Assembly: GCA_029449235.1 (NCBI GenBank) | Contig: JANATG010000005.1 | Location: 310,001 to 374,000, forward strand | Origin: Linnemannia schmuckeri | Taxonomy: Eukaryota; Mortierellomycota; Mortierellomycetes; Mortierellales; Mortierellaceae | DNA length: 64,000 nucleotides | Reading direction: 5' to 3' | Shown: positions 37,082-47,715 of the stretch, one piece after another | Position numbering within the stretch: position 1 is the first letter of the stretch | Layout of the letters: every line of letters starts with the position of its first letter | Position numbers and translations under genes: made by a program | The notes under the pieces: generated by a model | Told to the model about the DNA's origin: nothing | What the model saw: only the letters and a program-made list of their open reading frames with translations | Databases searched by the model: none

Positions 37082-38569
37082 ATGAAGTTCACAACCCCTA
37101 CGAAATTCCTGTTGCTGGTCGCAGCCGTGGTCCTCGTGGCTACACCCGGCACTACAACTGCCCAAAGACCAGGACCAGGAGAGCCAGCGGCTCCCGGCGA
37201 CACAACTACTTCCACTCCCCCATCCTCCACCACCAACCCAGGACCTACTACTACTAGGCCGACCATCCCGACTATCCCTACAATCCCTACTATCCCTACT
37301 GTCCCTACTGCCCCCACAGGCATTTCAACCACCTCGCGGCCTCCTGTGATCCCAACCACCCCGCCAGTCGTCCCACCAGTCGTCACCACGCCTTCTGCAC
37401 CCCCAGTCCCAACCTTCACTCCTCCTGCGACGCCTACGCCTTGCCAGAATACGGGGAGTTGTAAGGTGAACGAGTACTGTGGGTTCACGGCTGAGACCTT
37501 AAAGCTCTCGACCGTCATGGGGTACTGTCTTCCCATGACTATCAATATGGTGATGTGTCATGCCTCGCCTGCTCAAGCCTGTACTTCACACAGTCAATGT
37601 AATCAGGCTGGGTTTGGATACTGTGATACCAAGAGCCAGGCCTGTGTGGGTACCGGTATCCCGGGAACGGCGATGGAATGTCGAGCGGATGGAAGCCTTG
37701 TTGGTGCAGGGAACCAGAGCTCGTCTAATGATAAATCGAACGACAAGTTGACGTCGACGTTGAAGTATGCGGGCATTGGTATTGGAGCTGTCGCGTTCTT
37801 GGGGCTTGTCTTTGCGGTAGTTAGGTGGAGATCCAACAAGAAGAAGCGGTCGCGCAAGATGCCCGATTTTGCGGATGTCGATTATGGAATGTCGACTACT
37901 ACTGGCAGGTCTAAATCGCATCGACAGCAGAGGCAGTCGGAGCCTAGATCGAGTCTTGGGGGTGAGGGTGGACAGTCGTACCCGTTCTCGAACCGGCCTG
38001 CAATTGCTGGGGCTGCTGCTGTCGGTGTCGGCGCTGGAGCTCTTGCCGCTGGAGCAGCTACAGGTGATCAGGACTATTATAACGACCAGTACTACGATGA
38101 CGGATACGCACAGCACAGCAAGGCCGGATACGATAACTATGGCAATCAGAATGGTGGATATGACAACTATGGTTACGGACAGCAAGGATACGACCAGGGG
38201 TACGACCAGCAAGGGTATGACCAACAGGGCTACTACAAGGAAGCTGGAGCCGCCGGCGGGTATGAAGGCTACGACCAGCACGGCAACTATATTGGCGACC
38301 AGCAGGGATACTATGACCAGCAGGGCTATGATTACTCTCAGCAGCACCAGCAGGATTACCAGTACCCCGCTGCCACTGGCGTTGATGCCTCTGGATCAGT
38401 AGTCGCTAGCGGCGTCGGTGCTAGTACAAGTGCGGCGATGGATGGCAGCGCAGTTGCATATCCAGCCGAGGCAGCTGCGGTTTCGCCGCGCAGAAATGGA
38501 GGTGCCGAGATGATGTCAGAGAAGGACTTTGGCAACTCTGCTGGAGCCGGTTACGGACGCCAGTACTAG
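37082..38569 (+). CDS. Type I membrane protein with Cys-rich ectodomain and Tyr/Gln/Gly tail
   Basis: Single exon, 495 residues. Residues 1-27 form a signal peptide (hydrophobic core LLLVAAVVLVA). Residues 30-120 are Pro/Thr-rich with a repeated TIP unit, a likely O-glycosylated stalk. Residues 121-200 contain ten cysteines (121, 127, 133, 149, 159, 167, 173, 181, 188, 200), presumably five disulfides. Residues 228-248 form a membrane helix followed by a basic stop-transfer cluster (WRSNKKKRSRK). The cytoplasmic tail, about 245 residues, is low complexity and dominated by repeated YDQQGY-like units, then Ala/Gly/Ser. The layout recalls fungal cell-wall stress sensors (stalk, one helix, disordered tail), but the Cys-rich domain is not one I can name. 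Cell-surface location is well supported; function is unknown. Confidence 0.75.
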   Translation: MKFTTPTKFLLLVAAVVLVATPGTTTAQRPGPGEPAAPGDTTTSTPPSSTTNPGPTTTRPTIPTIPTIPTIPTVPTAPTGISTTSRPPVIPTTPPVVPPVVTTPSAPPVPTFTPPATPTPCQNTGSCKVNEYCGFTAETLKLSTVMGYCLPMTINMVMCHASPAQACTSHSQCNQAGFGYCDTKSQACVGTGIPGTAMECRADGSLVGAGNQSSSNDKSNDKLTSTLKYAGIGIGAVAFLGLVFAVVRWRSNKKKRSRKMPDFADVDYGMSTTTGRSKSHRQQRQSEPRSSLGGEGGQSYPFSNRPAIAGAAAVGVGAGALAAGAATGDQDYYNDQYYDDGYAQHSKAGYDNYGNQNGGYDNYGYGQQGYDQGYDQQGYDQQGYYKEAGAAGGYEGYDQHGNYIGDQQGYYDQQGYDYSQQHQQDYQYPAATGVDASGSVVASGVGASTSAAMDGSAVAYPAEAAAVSPRRNGGAEMMSEKDFGNSAGAGYGRQY

Positions 38570-39070
38570 TTCCTTTTTCTCTTTCTCTCTCTTTCTCTCC
38601 TTTTTTGTTATTTTCGTCTTATTTTTTTTTTTTTTTCTTAAACACATCCACGCATACATTGTTTCGTGTACAGTTTTATCAAGTACCCATAATTTTGACC
38701 ATACCTTTCCAGTAATAAAAAAAAAACGGCAGGTCCATATCCTTTAACATACCTTTAATCTGAAAGGAGAGCTTCTGATTAATCATTACTGGTAAAGCCA
38801 GAAGAAAGGCCTACCCACCCCTGCCTGTGATATGGCTCTCCAAACTCCAAAAAAAAAAATGATCGGTAATCCAGATTGTACTACATGAAATCCATTACAA
38901 GTACATTATATTATTCATGAAAAAGAGGAGGCATGACTATCTATCTGAACGTTTTGTATGTTTAATACTGTTGGGAAAAAAAAAAAAAAAAGAAAAAAAA
39001 AAAAGAGAGGCGTCTGACCCCCTCTTTGTGAAGATGCGAGGGTAAGTGGGGTTGTGTTTCAAGCTTTTTT
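38570..39070. other. convergent intergenic region
   Basis: 3' flanks of the membrane protein (+) and the kinase (-), with A-rich runs around 38975-39004. No gene is seen. Confidence 0.5.
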
Positions 39071-42000
39071 TCAAGGCTCGCGTGTAGCACTTAAGTCCTC
39101 AAGGACATCACTCACACGACGAAGCTGGTCCTCACTATCATTCCTCACCGCCTCCTTTCCTCTAACCACCTCTTCCCCCTCTTCTCCACCACCAGAAACA
39201 CCACCGAGTCCTTGCGCGTTGGCGAGCAAGGCGGCAGAGACGACATCATGAAAACTCCAACTGTTGATGGCGTGGATGTTCTTGGAATACAATCGTTCCT
39301 GTTCCAGTTGTTGAGCTTGGTTGCGGCCCGCGGTGCCGTTGACGGTGACGATCAGTTCTGCCTGATGTGGGCGGGCGAAGCTGTTGTTGGGCGGTGGGGG
39401 TGATGGGAGTATGTAGTCCGAACCATCCTGTGCCAACACTGCTCCGCCATTAGCGACCGAGGCGGAGGTTTCCAAGAGGTTAGGGATGCTAGCAGTAGTA
39501 GCAGATGGCGACTGTGCTTGTTGCTGCTGCTGTTCTCGCTGTTGCGAAGGAGGAGCAGCCTGCATCCTCCTCAAGATCCCTACGGCGCGCACAGCCTTCT
39601 TGAACACCGTCCGTGCATTAAAGTTCTTTCTTACGGCCGGCAACAAGTTGACGCTATCCTGTGGGGAAGCAGGAGCCGAAAGGTCTTGATCCAGCATGGC
39701 CCGGAACCAAGGATGTGCCAACGCCTGAGTAGCGGTGGATCGGATCTCGGCAGGGCGGACGAGAAGGGTGTTGATAAAGTTCTTAGCGAGTGGGGAGATG
39801 TCGCGCCAGTATTCGTCTTCGAACTGGTATTGTCCTGCGATAATGTTTTCAAACAGGGCCTGTTGGTCTATTATTGGTCGTAGTAACAAAAAAAAAAAAA
39901 AGGACGTCAGAAAACACAAGGGATGGATAAGATAACACAGAAGACCGCAACAAGTAATTAGCGAAACAAAAAAAGAGACGTTACCTTCGCCCCAGAAGGG
40001 TGTATATCCACAAAGCAAAGTGTACGCAATAACACCCAAACTCCACATATCCACCGGCTTGCCATGCCCAATTTGCTCCAGAACTTCGGGGGCAACATAT
40101 CCGGGGGTCCCACAAGCCGTCATCAACACATCCTCCCCACTCGTTAACACCTTACTCAACCCAAAATCTGTAATCAACAACCTCGCATTCTCAGACTTGT
40201 CCAAGAATAACAAGTTCTCAGGCTTGAGATCGCGGTGGACGATCTCCATACTGTGGAGGTACTCGACTCCCAGAAGGATCTCGCGGACGAGGCGGGCGGC
40301 GTCGCCCTCGGTGTAGCATCCCTTTTGGAGGAGTTGCTCAAAGAGCTCTCCGCCCTCCGCCAGGTCTGTGATGAGGAAGACGGCATCTTCGGTTTCGAAC
40401 ATCTCGAGCAGGGAGACGCAGTTTGGGTGACGGACCTTAGATAGTACCGATATCTCCGTATCCAGCATTGCTCCCTTTCCTATTGATGATATTTCGCAGC
40501 TGTCATTGATTAGAAGTGTTACCTGAGAAGATGGAAACAGAGTTAATTACTATTATTAATAAGGAAGTTACCTTGCAGCGTCTTCTTGAGGATGATCTTA
40601 AGGGCAAAGGACTGGCCAGAAGACTTGAGTCGGACCTCGCGGACAGTCGCAAACGTGCCAACGCCCAGAACATGGTCCGTGATCTCGTACAGCTCTAGTA
40701 GTGTCGGATGTATCCGCGCTCCATTAAAGTACTGCTTCTGTGGAGGGATGACAACAGGAGGTGCTTGTACAGCCGGCGTCGTGTCTGCCGGGATGGGGAT
40801 GATGGTTTCCGGCACAGAAGTAGGCGTAGATGTAGGTGTGGGCGCATGCTTTCCAGGAAGATGTACCGCTTCCTGCGCCTTATGGACCTGGTTCTTGATC
40901 CGATTGATGACCTTCATCATCTTGGGGACTGCTCTGAGCGCCGCTGTGTCTGGCGATGATGCTGTTGGCTGCTGTGGCTGTACTGTCATCGCTGATAGAG
41001 ACCTCACTACGACTTCATCCTCTCTCTCCGCAGACGATACAATCTGGGTCAACGACTCTCTCCTCTGGTTCTTCTTGCTATTACTGTTGTTCTGGACGCC
41101 CAAAGTCTCGTCATCGTCGTCCTCGGAGACGACCAAATAATTAAACACATCATCCTTGTCCTTGTGATCCTGACGTTCTGCTGCTGCGGCTATGTTGTTA
41201 CTATTCGTGTCGGTGTTGATGTTGTTGTTGTGAGCATCGTTCGTGAGGCATGATGGTGGCAAAACAGGGGGTACACCTCGGCCCTCTCTCTGTTTAGGCT
41301 TGGTTTTGTATTTAGATTTTTGTCGCTGCTGCTCTTCCGCGGAGGACGAAGAGGAAGAGATTGTCGACTGCTGTTGCTGTTGTTGTTGCTCGGACCGCCT
41401 GGATCGAAAGAGTCGTCTAAAAAATCGCATGAGCTCTTTCAAAGACCGGATCGTCCTCCTCCGAATCCTCTTTCCAGCTCCTGCCCCTGTTTCCAATGAT
41501 GCCAAGGACGATGAAGACGATGATGACGGTGACCCTGCCCGAGAGTGTGTCCGAGAAGAGTGTTTCCGACCATTGCCCAATTGTGGTGGTTGTTTCTGCT
41601 GTTGCTTAGGCCGCTGTTCGCGATGGTGGGTTTGGAATAAAAAGTGTTTGTCGATCGGTGCTGGCGAGTAGACCTGTTGCCTCCTCCTGGCAGCAGCAGT
41701 CGATGTCGATGGCGACGATGACGAAGAGGCACCAGCATTGTCGCTAGGCGAGGCAATGGCGATAGGAGCGGCCGAAATACCCTGGAAAGTCGCAGGCGCA
41801 GCCGGTGCAATCTCAGGAACAGAAGACGACAACGCCGCTTGGATCGAAAACGCCTTTCTTTCATCTCCGCCACCAACGTTATTAGCAGCATCCCCAGGCG
41901 GTTCTAATTCATTGGGGGAAGAAGCACTCTTTTGCCGCAATTGATCCAACAGGATCTCTGACCAGTTGTGAACATTCTTGTGGAGCGAGGGGTGATAGGG

Positions 42001-42516
42001 CGCGAGGTAGTCTAGGTTTGGGTGCTGTGGGGTTGACCATGCTGCGAGGATTGGGGAGGGTGATTCGGGTTCTGAGACGATTGTATGGATTGTTAGTGGG
42101 TGTGGTTCTTCGACATCCTGGTGTTCGTGGTGAGGGGAGGAGGAGGAGTCATTGGAGTTGGTGGTAGTGGTGCGCCTGTTTCTGAACCGATCCAAGACCC
42201 TGCTCGAGACGAGTGGTGGTTGTGATTGTGGCGGAGAAGGCGAAGAAGAAAGAGCACCAGGCTGAGTAACGCCGTTGCTGTTGTTGCTGTTGCTGTTGCT
42301 ACTACTGCCACTGCTGGGACTGGACACCGGTATCAACCCTGGCACCTGCTGCTGCTGCTGCTGCTCAACAATCAACACGGGCGCAGAAGTGTGTGAGACA
42401 AACACCGCGTGGTGGGACTGTGGCGCCCCCGAGACAGGGTTGGAGACCTCTGCAGAGACAGGGACAGTGACAGGAACCGGTACAGGGACGAGTTTCTGCC
42501 TGGAGACGGGGATCAT
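39071..42516 (-). CDS. Calmodulin-dependent-kinase-like Ser/Thr kinase with long disordered N-terminus
   Basis: Three exons (40572-42516, 39985-40479, 39071-39867) give 1078 residues from the ATG at 42516. The frame stays open upstream, but that sequence is a T/C-rich leader-like tract. Residues 1-600 are low complexity (Gln, Ser, Pro, Arg). The kinase domain spans about 610-868: glycine loop GVGTFATV, Lys640 in FALKII, Glu657, the HRDLKPEN loop with catalytic Asp732, DFG at 753-755, then CGTPGYVAPE. Right after it, a basic amphipathic segment (KNFNARTVFKKAVRAV and on to RRM) closely resembles the autoinhibitory and calmodulin-binding segment of CaMKI. A 190-residue tail follows. A calcium/calmodulin-regulated kinase is therefore likely. 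The long N-terminus is unusual, as CaMKI-type kinases are normally under 450 residues. The true start may differ. Confidence 0.85.
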
Positions 42517-43861
42517 AATGGACAATGGCGGTGTGATCCCTTGTCCCTGTGTTGTTGAATGTGTTTGCAATGCTTTAGTTGATGTCGAGGAAGGGGGAGA
42601 AGGTGGTTGGAATGGAGGAGGTAGTGGCCAGGTAGTCGGGTTTAAGAGGTGGAGGTGTGAGGGCGAGAGTGGTTTGTTGCCGTCGTCATTGTCGTAAGAG
42701 TTGTTGTTGACGAAGGAGTTGGTGTCGAGGGGGAGTTGGTCGAGGTGGTCGACCTGGGTGGGGTGTGGGGCGCGAATGGTGGAAAAGAGGGTGAGGGTAC
42801 AAAGTAAAGTGAAATGAAGTAGATTGGTGGGTGAGCGAGGAAGAGCAAAGAAGAACAAGTGAAGAAAAAAGGAGGAAAGAGTCGTGAGAGGAGGATGGGC
42901 GAAGGAGAGTAGATCAATCGAAGGGCAAGGAAAAGTGAACAAGGCGAGGCACGTTTTGGGCGAGAGGGTGTGGTAAAACGGAATGGAGTGAAGGCGAGGG
43001 CGAAGAGAGAGGAGGAAGAGAAGAAGTAAAAGAGTAAGTAGTAGGAAAAAGAGAAAAGAGAGAAAAGAGAAAGGAGAAAAGAGAAAAAAGAAAAGAGAAA
43101 AGAAAGAAGAGCAAAGAGTCGAAAACAGTGGATGACAGAAAAGAAGAGCAGGCAAGGCTCTGGACAAGAAGGGTTGATGTTGCTGTTGTTGTTGATGAAC
43201 ACAAAGGGGGACAGGAGAGAACTGGAAACTGGCAACACCAATCGCAGCAAGAAGATGGACAGGGTGAGTATCTTGGAGCTGCATATCTCTCTCCTCTTCT
43301 CTTTCTCTTTCTCATTCAAACAAACAAAACAAAACAAACAAAAAATAAAACCAGCCAAAAGTTAAAAACTCATATAATAGGAAACGACGCAGCAGCGATG
43401 CCCTAAATTCATATCCTTACAAATGATGTCCTTCATGGGGAAAAATGAGCCATAGTCTACGCAGTACATGTACTTTTCCCTCCATTCCTCACTCCATAAC
43501 ATTCAAGGCTCACAGTTCACTCTTACGATCACTTTTTCCCTCTTCTTTTTCTCTTTTTTTTTTTTCTTTTTATCCCTGCCATCATCATCAATTCGTGACC
43601 CTGGCTATTTGCCACTCACCAAGAACAAAGGTACCTTACCTTGTTTGTCCTTTTATCTGAGTATGAACAACGAAATGAGCTCTTTCTCTCTCTATCCCTC
43701 GTCTTCCCTCGGAGAAGAAGAATGTTCATTCAATCATCTTCTTTCATAACCTTTCAACCCTTCAACCCTGTTCCAAAAACCAATTTTACTCGCCAATGAC
43801 GCTCAGCCTCGATTGACAAAAGCCAATTGGGCGGTGGTGTCCCTCCCCTTCATTTGCTGAC

Positions 43862-43898
<37 letters not shown>

Positions 43899-44244
43899 TT
43901 TATCTCTTTTGTTCCCTTCTTCTGCCCGTTTATCTCTCTCCTCTGTTGGACAAATCACTTTTGTTTTTTATTGTTCTTTGTTTATCCATAGCCTCACTTT
44001 TTTTTCGCACTGATCATGCTATGCATAGCCATCCATGTATGCCATACATCCTCTTCCCGTCACACATCATCCATACCCCGTCAATGCGTCCATTCTTTCA
44101 AATGCTTGATTTTTCTCTTACTCAACATGATTTGATAAATATTTATTCTTCAAAACGCAAAAACATTAACAAACGACCACCAAAGGAAAAAAAGCTATGT
44201 ACAAAAAGTGGGGAAGAGGAAAGAGGAGAAAAAACTACGACCAT

Positions 44245-44283
<39 letters not shown>

Positions 44284-44298
44284 AGAGACCAAGAAAAA
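42517..44298. other. intergenic region kinase to arrestin
   Basis: The left part (to about 43330) is A/G-rich on the plus strand and probably the kinase leader and promoter. The right part is the 3' flank of the arrestin gene, with a 30-base T tract (43864-43893) and a 35-base A tract (44246-44280) followed by GAGAGAG. No gene is seen. Confidence 0.5.
44246..44280 (+). repeat. 35-base A tract
   Basis: Uninterrupted A run followed by GAGAGAG, 19 bases from the end of the arrestin coding region (44299), so it is poly(U) in the 3' UTR. Confidence 0.8.
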
Positions 44299-47200
44299 CT
44301 ACCGCCGACTACGACGACGACTTGTCGAACTGACAGTAGCCTCATAAGGCGGACATTCTCCCTGATCCCCAAACTCAAACTCATCTCCACTAAACGTCGT
44401 CCCATTCAACGCCAAACTACTCATATTCCCTCCACCACTCAACCCAAGCATATCCGGCGACAACCCAGCACTGGCCAACAACAAATCTTCCTCCTCATCC
44501 TCCAAATCCCCATCTTCGGGAACAACTACCACAATCGGAACGCTCAATCTCACCCCACCCTGTCTCCTTCGGGGCACAACCGAAGATACGGTATTATTCT
44601 TTTCGGCCCGGATCTTGATCACAATCTCGTAAGAGACTTCGAGGAGGGGCGCGTTGAGAATAGAGTAACCCGCGGTTGGGGGGATGAGGACAGGGATTGT
44701 CTTTTGGATCTCGCGGTCGACGGCTTGGGAGCAAGAGATGAGGGTCTTTGATTTTGTCAGTTTTTCGCGTTGGTGTTGGATTATGGGGAGGGGTTGGATG
44801 GTTGCTGAGGACTCCTTGATGGTGGAGGAAGGGATAGGGGATGTGACGAGGGTGGAGCGAGGGTCGGGATTGTACTGGATTCCGCCGTTGGAGTTGATCG
44901 TCATGCTGTTGTATGCCTGGATCGCCGCTGCGACTTGACCACCGCCTCCACTACCACCACTGCCACCATTGCTGTTACTGTTGCCATCGCTGCTGTTGGA
45001 ATGGATCGATCCCCATTGACTAGAAATCGACGCCATGCTGTTCGGACTCGCCATCCGCGCCGCAGCGGATGCAGAAGCAGAGGCTGTCATTCCATGGACA
45101 GAGCCCTCGGGCGACTCTCCTCCTTGCTCGCTGGTAGGTGTTGAGGGGAAGTTGGATCCATATGGTGAAGCCGGTGGAGAAGGCATCGCCGAAGCTTCTG
45201 TTCCTCGTGTGGTCGCTGCTGGAGGCTGTTGTTGACGACTATTCCGGTTCAAAGAACTCATCCTTGACCTGCGCCGTCTCCCTCTCGGGTTCTCCGTCTC
45301 CACTGCCACTGCAGTGGTCGTTTCTCCCTCCGCAAACGCCATTTCCTCCGTGACATCAACAACACTCGGCGACGCCAATGTGGGATCCATCAAGTATCCC
45401 TGTCCCGCAACACCCATAGCCCTCGCCTTAGACAAGCCCGACCCATAATGCAAACACTTGCACAGCGTCGTCTCAACCACAACCTGTCTCGCATCCGAAT
45501 GATTCACAATATGAATCACAAGCGGGACCATCCTCCCTGGACGATATCCTTGCTTGGGAACCCACGCATGGGCCTCCAAAAACCCGGTCGACCAAACCCA
45601 ATGCCCTACATTCGCTCTGACACTCTCAGTCTCGAACGGCATAGAGTACAAGGGCATGTACGTCGGATCGTTCATCGGGATGAGCTTGATGACTTGTGTG
45701 GACGATGTGAAGGTAGGTTCGACGACTAGGCCGCGCGGGTTGTATGGGTCCGGAGAGGGGAGGATCTGTTTCATGACGGCCTTAAGTTGGTAGGAGATGT
45801 TGCCGACGGGGTCGGTGAAGGATCCTGGGAGGGACATGGTGGAGTTTGAGGGGATACGAATTGAAAAGGGGATCACGTAGTTTCCAGGTTGCATTAGGAC
45901 TGCCTTGGGTTCGACCGGCTCTGCTGGTGGGGTTGTTGTTGCTGTTGTTGTAGTGGTAGTTGTAGTGGTTGTAGTGGTAACTGTGGTGGAAGAGGGTGCT
46001 GGATTAGGATCACTGCGACCGTCTCCCGACGACCGACTACTATGCGTTCGTACTAGATCGAGGAAAAATGAAGAAACGAGTGGACATTAGCAATGCTGTC
46101 TGTTGTATGAACACGAGGGAACAATAAATGACAGAGTAAATAATTTACCATCGTCGCTGCTGTTGGATGGGCTTGGAGTTGGGATGGGTGCAGAAATAGG
46201 CGCAGATACAGGAGTAGCTGTATCCTCCTCGTTCGTCGTGGTCGCTAGAGGAGCCGAGACGGGTGTCGAAGTTGGTTCCTCAGTCTCAGTCTGAGGCGAA
46301 GAAGTGGTTATTGGAGCAGAGACAATCTCGCCAGAAGAAGTGGAGCCTGCCCCCGCCTCATCTCCCTCACCACTCTCGGTCGACGACCGTGCGCTGGAAG
46401 TAAAAATCCCTTCATAATGAGGAGGATCATACGAAGGCGCCTCGGGTTCTGATGGGTCGTCCAAAGGGAACTGCTGGCTGATGGTACTAATATTAACCAT
46501 ACTCATGCCAGCTCGCCCTCCTCCCAAGAGACTGCTGAACCCGCCGGGGACATCGACATTGGCCGAGAAGCTGGTCCTGCGCCCACGCAAATCTGCAGGA
46601 GTAGGGGACACGGATCGATTTAAAGAAAGAGTTGACCCATTATTATGTTGTGCGTATTGGTACGTCGATGACGGCATCGAGAGGGTTCTTGACATCAGTT
46701 CTGTTGGCGGACGACGGGAGCTGCCTCCTTGCTGGGCTGCGATGGTCGCGGCAGCGGCTGTTGCTGCAATAGCCGCCATTCCGCTGGGTGGGGGAAAAGT
46801 CGGTGAACGAGATCGATCTGCGCCTGCAGAGTTGACGGTCACAATGCTCCCACGCCGTCCTCTTCCTCCTGATACCACTGTTGCTGTCGCTGTAGTCGCC
46901 GTTGAATCTTGGCTCGTTGTGGCGGCAGCGCCAGTGGCGACAGACGCGGTAGCAGAGGGTGAAGGGGTAGTATGTCGTCTTGTAGTATTGGTCCTAGTAT
47001 TCGTAATAGAAGCCGTAGCAACTGTCTTGCACTCATCCAAAATCGTCACCGTCTTCATCGATCCCAAACGCGTACCATCCAACGCAGTAACTGTCCCTAC
47101 CAGACAGACCTCAATAGAGTGTACGGGCGTGGCCTTGGGCAGCTCCAGATGAATTTGACCACGGATAGACTCTCCGGGTGCCATGACGGGTGCCGAGAGG

Positions 47201-47715
47201 ACCAGGTTGCCAATGATATCCTGTAACGATATGCGCAGTTGTGGGGTGCGGTAGGATTTGTACTTTGGTGGTGGGGGATGGCTTGTGCTGCGTGTGCGCT
47301 GGCGTCCTGATGTTGATGAGCCTCCTGTTGCTGCCGTTTGTCCCGATCCTGACGATGACTGTGAACTTGTAGAAGCAGCGACATTGTTGGCCGAGGACGA
47401 CACATTAATAGACGATGATGAGGCCGCTGCTGCTGCTGCTGTCATATTGGAGTGGACACCTGTGCTCGACGACCGAAAGAAGGAGCTTTGCTGATAGATC
47501 GACCCCGAAGTGTTCGAAGGAGGGGAAGATCCAAAGAGCGAGGAGGATGCGACAGTGTTGGCGACAGACGCTGCGGTGAGAGAGAGTCGTCTTGTAAAGA
47601 TACCGCTTGTCCTTATCCTTGTTGGAGGGGAGGATGCCAGGGGTGGGGATGCTACGCGAGGGTGGGGGTCGCTGAGACCACCATCTGGCGGGTAGGCCAT
47701 CCTGGAAGCAATCAT
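44299..47715 (-). CDS. Alpha-arrestin (ARRDC/ART-like) trafficking adaptor
   Basis: Two exons (46149-47715, 44299-46052) give 1106 residues. Alpha-arrestins bring NEDD4/Rsp5-type ubiquitin ligases to membrane transporters and so control endocytosis. The arrestin N-domain starts near residue 155 (LRISLQDIIGNLVLSAPVMAPGE region, then HSIEVCLVGTV) and resumes after a roughly 300-residue low-complexity insertion with MQPGNYVIPFSIRIP and SLPGSFTDPVGNISYQLKAV in exon 2. The C-domain includes EAHAWVPKQGYRPG and VPLVIHIVNHSDARQV, followed by another long Ser/Asn/Gly-rich stretch and later strands. A PPHY motif (PPxY, the ligase WW-domain ligand) is seen near residue 430, inside the insertion. An ACN-codon run codes for a poly-Thr stretch just after the intron. 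A second ATG five codons downstream could be the start. The family is well supported. Confidence 0.85.

Noticed and set aside
40586..42697. Several plus-strand frames opposite the kinase exon 1
   Set aside because: Shadows of the repeat-rich minus-strand coding sequence.
42517..43284. Upstream extension of the kinase reading frame
   Set aside because: Open only because the T/C-rich leader lacks stops; Phe/Leu/Ser-rich content is not protein-like. The ATG at 42516 was preferred.
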